20,353 nucleotides of DNA, taken from contig JBMOIC010000034.1 of assembly GCA_049317525.1 (NCBI GenBank), positions 1-20,353 of the forward strand, read 5' to 3'. Position numbers and translations under genes: made by a program. The notes under the pieces were generated by a model that saw only the letters and a list, made by a program, of their open reading frames with translations, did not search any database and was not told the DNA's origin. This document shows, in pieces, positions 7,972 to 15,876 of this stretch. Source of the stretch: UBA961 sp049317525 (GTDB lineage Bacteria > Bacteroidota > Ignavibacteria > Kapaibacteriales > UBA961). Position 1 is the stretch's first letter, and every line of letters starts with the position of its first letter.

Positions 7972-9411
7972 GTGAAAAACTACCCAATTAATGATCATCT
8001 TGTTTTAGAAATCTCTCGTCTTGCAGAACGATATGGATTTACTGTATTTGTGGTAGGAGGCTATGTACGAGACTATTTTTTAGGGAATGTAAAAAAAGAT
8101 ATAGATTTCACAGTTATTGGGGATGCTTTAGAATTTGCAAAAATAACTGCCGATCATTTTAGATCTAAAGCTGTTATTTATGAACGATTTAGAACTGCTT
8201 TGGTGCCAGTAGGAGATTATCATCTAGAATTTGTTGGTACAAGAAAAGAACTTTATCATGCTGATTCCAGAAATCCAATTGTAGAGCAAGGATCTTTTGA
8301 AGATGATATAAAAAGACGTGACTTTACTGTTAATAGCATGGCTTTTTCATTAGCCCCATCCTCATTAGGACAATTAATAGACATATTCCATGGCATAGAA
8401 GATTTAGAACATAAATTTTTAAGAACGCCTTTAGATCCAGAGATTACTTTTAGCGATGACCCTTTACGAATGATGAGAGCAGCAAGATTTGCTTCTCGGC
8501 TTCAATTTGACATTGACCCTGCAGCATTATCTGCAATGAAAAAGATGAATTCTAGGATTCAGATTATTTCTCAAGAACGTATAACAGATGAATTTTTAAA
8601 AATACTTCAATCTGATAAACCTAGTATTGGCTTAAATATTTTGCATGATACGGGTTTGTTAACATATGTATTTCCAGAGGTAGAACGATTAGCAGGTGTG
8701 GAATTAGTGCAAATTGGTGAGCAAGAATATGCACATAAAGATGTTTTTTATCATACTTTACAAGTAGTTGATTCTATTTGTACAATGACAGATAATCTTT
8801 GGCTACGCTTCTCTGCTTTGATGCATGATATAGCTAAACCAAAAACAAAAAAGTTTTTTAAGGGGATAGGTTGGTCATTTCATGGTCATGAAGAATTAGG
8901 AGCAAGATGGCAATCCACGATATTCAGAAGAATGAAAATGCCTTTAGAATATTTGCCTTATGTGGAATCACTTGTGCGATTACATCAAAGACCAATGGTT
9001 TTAGTAGATAATGGCGTAACGGATTCTGCAATTAGGCGATTAGCCGTTCATGCTGGAGATAATTTAGATGATTTATTTACTCTTTGTAAAGCAGATATCA
9101 CTACAAAGAATCCCAAAAAGGCCGAAAAATATATTAGAAATTATGAAGCTGTATATCAAAAAATAGTAGATGTACGAGAAAGAGATCATTTAAGGGAATT
9201 TCAATCTCCTGTTAAAGGAGAAGAAATAATGTCTATTTGCTCGCTAAATCCATCTCCAGCTGTTGGCTATATTAAAAATGCAATTGAAGAAGCAATTCTA
9301 GAAGGATTAATTCCTAATGTTTATGATGATGCAAAAGCATATCTTATTCAACATAAAGACATATGGCTAGTTGAAGCAAAAAACTATAAAAAAAAATCAA
9401 AGGAATTGTAG
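7972..9411 (+). CDS. cca: CCA tRNA nucleotidyltransferase with HD domain
   Basis: Adds or repairs the 3'-terminal CCA of tRNAs without a template, in the cytoplasm. The nucleotidyltransferase head shows VVGGYVRDYFLG (27-38), the metal-binding DID (43-45), FEDDIKRRDFTVNSMAFSL (109-127) and DPLRMMRAARFASRLQFDID (163-182), then SQERITDEFLKIL (200-212). These are class II (bacterial/eukaryotic) CCA-adding enzyme motifs. An HD phosphohydrolase-like domain follows: FYHTLQVVD (259-267), LMHDIAKPK (283-291), HGHEELGA (304-311) and VRLHQRP. The 479-residue length fits the HD-containing family. The start is GTG at 7972, with AAGGA 14-18 bases upstream, placing the GG-VRD motif at the usual distance. 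Poly(A) polymerases share the fold, but RRDFTVN and the HD domain favour CCA addition. It sits 21 bp after purK and 21 bp before the MEMO gene. Confidence 0.92.
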   Translation: MKNYPINDHLVLEISRLAERYGFTVFVVGGYVRDYFLGNVKKDIDFTVIGDALEFAKITADHFRSKAVIYERFRTALVPVGDYHLEFVGTRKELYHADSRNPIVEQGSFEDDIKRRDFTVNSMAFSLAPSSLGQLIDIFHGIEDLEHKFLRTPLDPEITFSDDPLRMMRAARFASRLQFDIDPAALSAMKKMNSRIQIISQERITDEFLKILQSDKPSIGLNILHDTGLLTYVFPEVERLAGVELVQIGEQEYAHKDVFYHTLQVVDSICTMTDNLWLRFSALMHDIAKPKTKKFFKGIGWSFHGHEELGARWQSTIFRRMKMPLEYLPYVESLVRLHQRPMVLVDNGVTDSAIRRLAVHAGDNLDDLFTLCKADITTKNPKKAEKYIRNYEAVYQKIVDVRERDHLREFQSPVKGEEIMSICSLNPSPAVGYIKNAIEEAILEGLIPNVYDDAKAYLIQHKDIWLVEAKNYKKKSKEL

Positions 9412-9424
9412 TGAACACTACAAT
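9405..9424 (+). promoter_or_regulatory. Perfect palindrome at the cca/MEMO junction
   Basis: ATTGTAGTG (9405-9413) and CACTACAAT (9416-9424) form an exact 9-bp inverted repeat around two bases. It includes the cca stop codon TAG (9409-9411) and ends eight bases before ATG 9433. The best Shine-Dalgarno-like stretch, AAAGGA (9399-9404), abuts its 5' side. Folding the palindrome into an RNA hairpin would bring that site to a normal distance from the MEMO start. Alternatively it is a protein-binding operator. The symmetry is plain; the function is inferred. Confidence 0.4.
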
Positions 9425-9432
9425 AATATATC

Positions 9433-10707
9433 ATGAATTATAATGTAGAAAGTCTATTGCCACCATTAAGGCAAGATATCACAGTGCAAAAATATATGCA
9501 AGATCAGCAAGAATATTTGCTGATTTATGATCCAATGAAATATGCCAAGCAACCTTTATTACTTGGCATGCAATCATTATTAATCTTAAATGCATTATTA
9601 CATCCTATCCCGAAAACATGTATTGGCTTGGCTGATTCTATCTATGAGCAATCAGTTTCTGCAGAATCCATTCTTGAATTTGTAAAACATCTGGATAATC
9701 ATGGGTATTTGCAAACAGATCGCTTTATGGCCTTAAAAAAAGAAACAGAATTAGCATTCTTGAATTCAGAGATACGAGAGCCATATCTTGCTGGTTCTGC
9801 TTATCCGGAAAAGCAAGAAGATATTGTGTCTTTTTTGCAGAATATCGAACATTCTGTTGAACCATATCCTGATAGAGTACTTAGCGGATTAATAATGCCA
9901 CATGCAGATATTAAAGCAGGTTTATTATCCTATGCCCATGCAATCAAGGCATTAAAAGCAAGTGCGTCGCCAGATATCATTATTATGTTTGCTACTTCTC
10001 ATTATAGTAATGCAGATCAGTTTATCTTAACATCAAAAGATTTTAAAACACCTTTAGGCATTACTAAAACAGATAAAAAAAGTATCGATGCAATACGATC
10101 ATTTTGCTCTGTGCCCTTAATTACAGATGATTCTGCTCATAGGGCAGAACATTCTATAGAAATTGATTTGCTGATACTGCAATATGTGTATGGTGCAAGT
10201 GAATTTACTTTGATTCCAATCTTAGTTTCTGGGTTTCATTCATTTATGACTTCACAAACCGATCCTTTTGAACATGAAAAAATAGCATCATTTGTGAAAT
10301 CCATACAATCATATGCAAAAGCAGAACATAAAAGCGTGCTATTTGTATCTAGCGGAGATTTATCGCATCGTGGTGTAAAATTTGGCGATGATTTTCATGC
10401 ACAAGATCGTGTACAAGAAACTGCGCTTTATGATACTGGATTAATAGATTCTCTTTGTGCAGCTGATGCGAAAGGATTTTATCAGCAAATAGCAGATTGT
10501 AAAGATCAATATAGGATTTGTGGATGTTCGCCAAATATTATGCTTTTGCAGACAATGCACTCTGCAAAAGGAGAAGTGCTTTCATATCAATGGTGGGATC
10601 AACCTGAAACATCATCAGGAGTTAGTTTTTGTACGATTGCCTATTTTGATGAAATATCTTCACTTGCATCAAGTGAAGATACTCTTCCAAATCCAATCAA
10701 AAATTGA
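9433..10707 (+). CDS. amrB: AmmeMemoRadiSam system protein B (MEMO1 family)
   Basis: Residues ~150-400 match the MEMO family, related to class III extradiol dioxygenases: LSGLIMPHADIKAGLLSYAHA (His157), IIMFATSHYSNADQFIL (His190), AHRAEHSIEIDLLILQY (EHS 239-241) and VLFVSSGDLSHRG (GDLSH 308-312). The His residues of these motifs correspond to the family's metal site. Residues 1-~130 are the N-terminal domain often found in bacterial members (LLIYDPMKYAKQPLLLGMQS), perhaps a winged-helix-like module. In many genomes the family neighbours AMMECR1 and a radical SAM protein; neither is seen here, and the neighbours are purK and cca. The reaction is not established. The glycine of the usual PHAGY motif is Asp here. 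The 3' end overlaps the converging NlpC/P60 gene by 67 bp. The family is clear; the role is unknown. Confidence 0.88.
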   Translation: MNYNVESLLPPLRQDITVQKYMQDQQEYLLIYDPMKYAKQPLLLGMQSLLILNALLHPIPKTCIGLADSIYEQSVSAESILEFVKHLDNHGYLQTDRFMALKKETELAFLNSEIREPYLAGSAYPEKQEDIVSFLQNIEHSVEPYPDRVLSGLIMPHADIKAGLLSYAHAIKALKASASPDIIIMFATSHYSNADQFILTSKDFKTPLGITKTDKKSIDAIRSFCSVPLITDDSAHRAEHSIEIDLLILQYVYGASEFTLIPILVSGFHSFMTSQTDPFEHEKIASFVKSIQSYAKAEHKSVLFVSSGDLSHRGVKFGDDFHAQDRVQETALYDTGLIDSLCAADAKGFYQQIADCKDQYRICGCSPNIMLLQTMHSAKGEVLSYQWWDQPETSSGVSFCTIAYFDEISSLASSEDTLPNPIKN

Positions 10708-11207
10708 ATCATATACTCTAATGAGCTTATGGTTATTCCTTTTTTTTCTGAAGCATGAATCATTGAATTCTTCCCAGTAAAAATGCCAACATGCGCAATT
10801 GGTCCGTCTTTTTTATATCGAAAAAAAAGTAAATCGCCAGGAATTGGTTCTCCGGAATCTTGAACTGTACTTGTAAATTGATCTTGCGCTGTTCGGGGTA
10901 TATTGATTCCAGATTTAGCAAATATCTGTTTTGTAAAGCCAGAACAATCAGAACAAAATGGACTTTCTCCGCCATAGCAATAAGGAGTTCCAATGAATTG
11001 CTGAGCGTTTTGTAAAATTTGTTTGCGCACAACACTAATATTTTCAGGTATAGTAAGTAATGTATCCTTATTTTTGAGATATGCAGTATTTGACATACCA
11101 TTATGAAATACAGAAGTACAACCAGAACATATACAACATATACATACAATGATAAAAAGAGAATAGTGCATTGTATAATCAAAGAGCTGTGAATTCTTGT
11201 TTTTCAT
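10641..11207 (-). CDS. NlpC/P60 family lipoprotein, putative cell-wall endopeptidase
   Basis: A 188-residue protein with a membrane-targeting N-terminus (YSLFIIVCICCICSGC) whose Cys30 is a plausible lipidation site. Cys at -3 is unusual, but CSG-C otherwise fits a lipobox. The NlpC/P60 papain-like domain spans ~60-176: AQQFIGTPYCYGG (68-80), catalytic Cys88 in SDCSGFTKQIF, RTAQDQF, GDLLFFRYKK, His139 in AHVGIFTG and His151 in MIHAS. Members cleave peptide cross-links in peptidoglycan (typically gamma-D-Glu-diaminopimelate bonds), so remodelling or recycling of the wall from the outer membrane or periplasm is likely. Met13 is an alternative start. It is divergent from hslO (93-bp gap) and converges on the MEMO gene with a 67-bp coding overlap. 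Confidence 0.9.
   Translation of the reverse strand: MKNKNSQLFDYTMHYSLFIIVCICCICSGCTSVFHNGMSNTAYLKNKDTLLTIPENISVVRKQILQNAQQFIGTPYCYGGESPFCSDCSGFTKQIFAKSGINIPRTAQDQFTSTVQDSGEPIPGDLLFFRYKKDGPIAHVGIFTGKNSMIHASEKKGITISSLEYMIQFLIGFGRVSSLDASEDISSK
10655..10681. terminator. Strong hairpin in the overlap of two converging genes
   Basis: TATCTTCACTTG (10655-10666) pairs perfectly with CAAGTGAAGATA (10670-10681) around a CAT loop: a 12-bp stem within the coding overlap of the MEMO and NlpC/P60 genes. Neither side has a proper T tract, so it is not a classical terminator. As a bidirectional stem at the ends of both messages it may halt transcription weakly or protect 3' ends. Confidence 0.5.
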
Positions 11208-11236
11208 GAAATATAGACATCATGTATTTCTAATTA

Positions 11237-11265
11237 TTGATATTGTTTTATGTGCAGTAATTATG
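11237..11265 (+). promoter_or_regulatory. Candidate Bacteroidota-type promoter for hslO
   Basis: TTG (11237-11239) lies 18 bp before TAATTATG (11258-11265), one mismatch from TAnnTTTG. This is 35 bp before the hslO ATG, in the 93-bp divergent gap shared with the NlpC/P60 gene. Spacing is at the short edge of the consensus, so the call is tentative. Confidence 0.3.
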
Positions 11266-11300
11266 CCAAATCTTCGATTTAACAATCACATATCTATTGT

Positions 11301-12182
11301 ATGAATACATTAAAAAAACAATATCAACACCGAGACAGAGTAGTGAGAGTTATGTCCCGAAACGGAATGTTCCGGGCTGCAGCAACTAATATTTCTATAT
11401 CTGTAAAAAGTGCAGTTGAAAAACATCATTTAGATCCAGTATCATCATATCTTTTTGGAAAAACAATGGCATCTGCTGTATTACTTTCTTCTTTCCTTAA
11501 AGGAGAAGAAAGAGTAATAGTGCAAGTTGATGGTTCTGGCTCTGTAAGAACATTATTTGCAGAAGCATTGCAAGTTGGTGAAGTTCGTGGTTATGCAGTA
11601 CTTAATCAATTTGCCCCAATGCCAGAAACATTATCTGAGGTTTTAGGAAAAGGTTTCTTTAAAGTTTCTAAAGTTCTATACGATAAGTCTGATACTGTTA
11701 CAGGGATTATCAGCTTAGTGAAAGGTGATATCAGTTCAGAGTTAGCCTCTTATTTTGAACAGTCAGAACAAATAGTAACTAGTGTAAATTTAGGAGCTAG
11801 AATTAATGACAAAGCAGAAATTGAGCATTGTGGTGGTATCATTGTTCAAGCTATGCCAGGGGCAAGCATTTCAGATATTGTGGCAGTGCAAAGATCAATC
11901 GAGGATTTGCCTTCTATAGAAGAATTATTAGACGATGGGTATTCTCCAGAAGAGATATTAAAGCAAGCAATGCCTTTTGATATTGATATTGTTAATAATA
12001 CACCTGTCGATTTTTTCTGTAGATGCTCATTAGAAAAATTTATGGATAATCTATTAGTATTAGGAAAAACAGAAATAGAATCAATGAAAAATGAACAGCA
12101 ATATGAGCTGATTTGTAAGTATTGTAATTCAATGTATTATTTAAGTGAAGAAGATTTTGCAATAATGCTTTCTACTTTTTAG
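11301..12182 (+). CDS. hslO: Redox-regulated chaperone Hsp33
   Basis: Hsp33 is a cytoplasmic holdase activated by oxidation, when zinc-binding cysteines form disulfides and the C-terminal domain unfolds. At 293 residues the length is typical. The N-terminal core is recognisable from DRVVRVMSRNGMFRAAA (12-28), a TMASAVLLSSFLKGEERV stretch (55-72), VQVDGSGSVRT (75-85) and GEVRGYAV (93-100). The zinc switch is intact: Cys240-Arg-Cys242 and Cys272-Lys-Tyr-Cys275. The linker EIESMKNEQQYELICKYC is normal. There is no clear ribosome site before ATG 11301. It is a single gene, divergent from NlpC/P60. The call is firm. Confidence 0.96.
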   Translation: MNTLKKQYQHRDRVVRVMSRNGMFRAAATNISISVKSAVEKHHLDPVSSYLFGKTMASAVLLSSFLKGEERVIVQVDGSGSVRTLFAEALQVGEVRGYAVLNQFAPMPETLSEVLGKGFFKVSKVLYDKSDTVTGIISLVKGDISSELASYFEQSEQIVTSVNLGARINDKAEIEHCGGIIVQAMPGASISDIVAVQRSIEDLPSIEELLDDGYSPEEILKQAMPFDIDIVNNTPVDFFCRCSLEKFMDNLLVLGKTEIESMKNEQQYELICKYCNSMYYLSEEDFAIMLSTF

Positions 12183-12222
12183 TAATACCATGCAATAGCA
12201 CACCAGTACTTCATTGTTTTTC

Positions 12223-12253
12223 TTTGATTCTCACTTTTATATCGTGTAATTTG
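12223..12253 (+). promoter_or_regulatory. Candidate -33/-7 promoter for the glycosyltransferase gene
   Basis: TTTG (12223-12226) is followed after 20 bp by TAATTTG (12247-12253), which matches TAnnTTTG except that the spacer is one base short. Transcription would start ~75 bases before the TTG start at 12337, leaving room for the AAGGA site at 12323-12327. A small hairpin (TACATC 12274-12279 / GATGTA 12285-12290) lies in the leader. Confidence 0.4.
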
Positions 12254-12336
12254 GCTAAGAGATTTTAGATATATACATCTTCTTGATGTACAATGTATGT
12301 GATGATATTCAATAATACTGAATAAGGACTCCTTTC

Positions 12337-13503
12337 TTGGATAATAAGCAGTCAACGCAAGAAAATCGTTTTTCTGGACAGCAAAAGCGAGATTCTGATA
12401 AAGGCAATCAGCACCATAAACATAAAAAATCTTATGGTAATCAGGCTTTGCATACATCTGCCATTGCAAATGTTGAAGCTGCCATTACATCAATTGATTC
12501 TGGTAGTAAAACAATACCTGCAAAATCAAATCAAAACTATCCCAATAGAAATAGAAATATTCCACGATATTCTACAATGGTAAGTGTTGTTATTCCTTTG
12601 CTTAATGAAGAAGAGTCATTAAGCGATTTATATAATGCGCTAGAAAAAGTATTACCGTCTATGACAAATAATATGTACGAAGTTATCTTTATAGATGATG
12701 GTTCTACAGATAATTCTTTTGAGTGTATTCGGGATATATATCGTAAAAACAGACATTATAAAGCGATAAGGTTTAGAAGAAATTGTGGGAAATCTGCTGC
12801 TTTAGCTGTCGGATTTGCAGCAGCACAAGGTGAATATGTTTTTACAATGGATGCTGATTTACAAGATGATCCCAATGAATTGCCTGCTTTATTAGCAAAA
12901 ATTCAAGAAGGTTATGATTTGGTTTCTGGTTGGAAAAAGAAGCGTCACGATCCATGGCATAAAACCATTCCTTCTAGATTTTTCAATTTTGTTACTTCTT
13001 CTATGAGTGGTATTACACTTCACGACTTTAATTGTGGATTAAAAGCCTATAGAAGCGAAGTTGTAAAAACCCTTCAAGTATATGGAGAAATGCATAGATA
13101 TTTACCTGCATTAGCCCATTGGGAAGGATTTAATGTTACTGAACTTCCAGTGCTGCATCATGCAAGAAAATATGGCTATTCAAAATTTGGTTTTAGCCGT
13201 TTTTTTAAAGGATTTTTGGATTTATTAACTGTACTTTTTACTACTCGATATGTTAAAAGGCCCTTGCATTTGCTAGGTACAGTTGGCTCATTGATGGTAT
13301 TGGCTGGATTAATGACTAATCTCTATTTAACTGCAGAATGGGTTATGGGGCTAACATTTATTAGTCAAAGGCCTTTGGCATTATTTGGGATAGCAATGAT
13401 TATTGTTGGTGTTCAACTCATTTCAACTGGGTTAATTGGTGAACTCGTTGTAAAAAATTCATTGCAGAATACTGCTTACAGTATTCGTGAGACATTGGAT
13501 TAA
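12337..13503 (+). CDS. Family 2 glycosyltransferase, GtrB/DPM1/ArnC type, membrane-associated
   Basis: Residues ~81-300 are a GT-A domain: VSVVIPLLNEEESL (82-95), VIFIDDGSTDNS (116-127), MDADLQDDPNELP (171-183) with the metal-binding DAD, then FNCGLKAYRSEV (231-242). Two C-terminal membrane segments follow (~309-335 and ~345-369). This layout is typical of enzymes that transfer sugar from a nucleotide donor to polyprenyl phosphate at the inner membrane, feeding glycan, lipid A or protein modification; the acceptor is not deducible. Start choice: TTG 12337 is preceded by AAGGA and the frame stays open for 80 codons before the first ATG (12577), where the domain begins. The extra 80 residues are Asn/Gln/His/Lys/Ser-rich and probably disordered. 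If ATG is the start, the protein is 308 residues. The outer-membrane protein gene follows after 18 bp. Confidence 0.88.
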   Translation: MDNKQSTQENRFSGQQKRDSDKGNQHHKHKKSYGNQALHTSAIANVEAAITSIDSGSKTIPAKSNQNYPNRNRNIPRYSTMVSVVIPLLNEEESLSDLYNALEKVLPSMTNNMYEVIFIDDGSTDNSFECIRDIYRKNRHYKAIRFRRNCGKSAALAVGFAAAQGEYVFTMDADLQDDPNELPALLAKIQEGYDLVSGWKKKRHDPWHKTIPSRFFNFVTSSMSGITLHDFNCGLKAYRSEVVKTLQVYGEMHRYLPALAHWEGFNVTELPVLHHARKYGYSKFGFSRFFKGFLDLLTVLFTTRYVKRPLHLLGTVGSLMVLAGLMTNLYLTAEWVMGLTFISQRPLALFGIAMIIVGVQLISTGLIGELVVKNSLQNTAYSIRETLD

Positions 13504-13521
13504 GCTGTTTTTCATTCTTTT

Positions 13522-14262
13522 ATGGTCTCTATGAAACGTATATATTCTTTTGTGCTAGCTACGATTCTGTGTACATGTAACTTATCTGCTCAAATATTTG
13601 ATGGTGAAACCTACTTAGGTATAGGTATTAGTTCTATTACTTTTAATGGTGATAATCCAGCTAATAAGCAGATTTTCCCAAAAGGAAATAATACAACTGT
13701 TGGTGGAGGTTTCCCAAATGCTCAAACTGCCTTAAGCTTAAGGACAACATTATCTATAGATAAAAATAGAACATATAGAATACCGATTAGTTTTGATTAT
13801 GTGTTTTTGAGTGGTGTTCAACGTTTGCCAGATAAATTCTATAATATTTATGCAACTCATAGTGTTCATATACCAACTATTTCAGCTGGTTTTGAATATG
13901 CCTTTTTAAGTTTACCTTTAGCAAATGCAAAATTGTATGCCGCTGCTGATATAAAACTATCAATGATTCAGAAGTCTGAATTAATTGTTAATCTGGATTA
14001 TGATAATCAAGATTTTAGAGATACTACTAGAATTTATGGTAAAGAAACAGCAACCAGACTAGGAATGGGTTTACGTATTGGTGTTGATGGCGAAGTATTT
14101 GCCCCTTGGTATGTAAATATTTCTGCGGGTTACAATGCATTTAATCTTCTTGGAAGAAATGATGCAAGGGGTGAACTTTTTACTCCTTCAAATCTTTCTG
14201 AAAAAGTTGAATCCATTATTGGTGCTATAGCTACCACTATTTTGATTCAGTATAAACTGTAA
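13522..14262 (+). CDS. Putative outer-membrane beta-barrel protein
   Basis: A 246-residue protein with a signal peptide; the likely real N-terminus is Met4 (ATG 13531, MKRIYSFVLATILCT), with cleavage near LSAQ-IF. The mature part alternates polar and hydrophobic residues in probable beta strands with aromatic ends: YLGIGISSITF, YRIPISFDYVFLSG, PTISAGFEYAFLSL, KLYAAADIKLSM, TRLGMGLRIGVDGEV, PWYVNISAGYNAFNLLG, and a last strand IIGAIATTILIQYKL ending in Leu. This fits a small 8-10-stranded barrel. I recognise no specific family. It lies between the glycosyltransferase and aldo/keto reductase genes, probably in the same transcript as the former. Confidence 0.65.
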   Translation: MVSMKRIYSFVLATILCTCNLSAQIFDGETYLGIGISSITFNGDNPANKQIFPKGNNTTVGGGFPNAQTALSLRTTLSIDKNRTYRIPISFDYVFLSGVQRLPDKFYNIYATHSVHIPTISAGFEYAFLSLPLANAKLYAAADIKLSMIQKSELIVNLDYDNQDFRDTTRIYGKETATRLGMGLRIGVDGEVFAPWYVNISAGYNAFNLLGRNDARGELFTPSNLSEKVESIIGAIATTILIQYKL

Positions 14263-14320
14263 TAGATACTGAACATACTGTAATGTCTTTCCTTTACTTA
14301 TTTCGAAATTAATATCATCT

Positions 14321-15805
14321 ATGTTTGAAGATACTACACAAGAATATTCCTCTCATTTCCCTGAATTACAATATACTGCTTGGCCTAGTGGTCAATTGGC
14401 ATCTATTGCTGGATTTGGTACTTATCGTATTGGCAGACAAAATCCTGAACATCAAATATCATTAATGAAAGCTTTAATGAGTGGTATTAATGTGGTTGAT
14501 ACTTCCGCTAATTATTCTGATGGTGAAAGTGAAAGGGCAATAGGCGAAGTGCTTAAACTTATTAAGCATGATATAAAACGATCTGATTTGATTGTTATAT
14601 CTAAGTTTGGCTATGTAGAAGGCGAATCATTTACTAGATCTGAACAAAGAAAAGCACAGCAAAACCCATATCCAGAAGCCATAGAACTAGAACAAGGATC
14701 AGAATATTGCATTCATCCTGAGTTTTTGGAGGAGCAATTAATTGAATCGCTAAAAAGACTTCAAATAGACTATTTGGATGTATTGCTTATTCATAATCCA
14801 GAAATGTTCTTAATGCACAAACAGCTTTTAGCGGGTAAATCTCTAGAAGTAATCAGAGATATGTTCTATAAAAAAATTGCAAAAGCATTCGAATGGTTGG
14901 AATCCGCTGTCGAAAAAGGGCTTATTCGCTCTTATGGGATTTCCTCGAATACATTGCCATTAAGTGCAGATCACCAACATGCTTGCTCTTTAGAACAGTG
15001 TCTGCATATAGCAGAAAACATCAAAAAAGAACATCATTTTCATGTGATTCAATTTCCATTTAATTTGATAGAAACAGAAGCTGCAACAGAACTTAATCAA
15101 GAAGATGAATCATTAACATTGATTGAATATGCCGAAGCACATGATATAGTTTGCCTTGTAAATAGACCCTTAAATGCAATGCGAAATAATACATTGATAC
15201 GATTGTCAGATAATGGCTTTCAAGATGGTATTGATGAGCAAGCTTTGATTGAAGATATCTATCAAATTGCAATGGCTTCTGATACATTTGTTCGTAATAT
15301 TGACATTCTACCATATGATCAAAAAGATAGAGATCATTTAGTAGATCTTATTACTTCTGTAGCCGAATTGCAAACAAAATGGCGAAACTTTTCCAGTATG
15401 GAAGAGTGGCATACATACAGAAATATGATGCTATCTAGTATGGCACTTGGATTAACTGCTATTAATAAATTGCAAGATGAATCTATGATACAATGGTCTG
15501 TCAATATGGCCAAACAATTAGCTTCCATTACCAATACAATCAATAAATATAATGCAGTAAAATTCGATAAAATGGCCCAAAGGAATGTGTATATACATTC
15601 TGCTTTAGAAAAAGCTTTTCCTGGTAATTTTACCGGACAACCCTTATCGCAGATTGCCTTTAATGCTGTTAGAACAGTTAAAGGAATTTCTTCTGTATTA
15701 ATTGGTGCCAGAAATCAACTTTATATTGATGATGTTCTAGAAGCTATGCAAAAAAATATACCTGTATTAGATAGAGTAGATTGGATGGGATTGAAGCTTC
15801 ATTAA
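14321..15805 (+). CDS. Aldo/keto reductase with a large internal insertion
   Basis: An NADPH-dependent TIM-barrel oxidoreductase by its core motifs. Visible are the N-terminal GFGTYRIG, VVDTSANYSDGESERAIGEV (58-77) with Asp60 and Tyr65, VISKFGYVEG (92-101) with Lys95, and DVLLIHNPE (153-161) with His158. These give the complete Asp-Tyr-Lys-His catalytic tetrad. GLIRSYGISSNTLP and FHVIQFPFNLIE are later barrel strands. Residues ~285-430 are an extra, mostly helical segment before the typical ending SQIAFNAVRTVKGISSVLIG and QLYIDDVLEAM. At 494 residues it is much longer than the usual ~320. The substrate is unknown; the insertion may form a lid or partner-binding domain. dxs begins 71 bp downstream. 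Confidence 0.85.
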   Translation: MFEDTTQEYSSHFPELQYTAWPSGQLASIAGFGTYRIGRQNPEHQISLMKALMSGINVVDTSANYSDGESERAIGEVLKLIKHDIKRSDLIVISKFGYVEGESFTRSEQRKAQQNPYPEAIELEQGSEYCIHPEFLEEQLIESLKRLQIDYLDVLLIHNPEMFLMHKQLLAGKSLEVIRDMFYKKIAKAFEWLESAVEKGLIRSYGISSNTLPLSADHQHACSLEQCLHIAENIKKEHHFHVIQFPFNLIETEAATELNQEDESLTLIEYAEAHDIVCLVNRPLNAMRNNTLIRLSDNGFQDGIDEQALIEDIYQIAMASDTFVRNIDILPYDQKDRDHLVDLITSVAELQTKWRNFSSMEEWHTYRNMMLSSMALGLTAINKLQDESMIQWSVNMAKQLASITNTINKYNAVKFDKMAQRNVYIHSALEKAFPGNFTGQPLSQIAFNAVRTVKGISSVLIGARNQLYIDDVLEAMQKNIPVLDRVDWMGLKLH

Positions 15806-15876
15806 CTATTTGTGGAACTTCTACTACTTTTATTCTAGTTACTTCTTTAATAATTTTTCATTTACAAAGATATATT

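Noticed and set aside
10760..11182. Minus-strand 140-residue frame
   Set aside because: It lies in another frame of the clearly identified NlpC/P60 gene.
12179..12469. Minus-strand 96-residue frame between hslO and the glycosyltransferase
   Set aside because: Composition is unlike a protein, there is no recognisable motif, and it is antisense to the glycosyltransferase N-terminus and its leader.
15781..15876. Longer dxs frame starting at a TTG inside the aldo/keto reductase gene
   Set aside because: The added 32 residues are unlike Dxs and overlap the upstream gene; ATG 15877 gives the normal length and N-terminus.
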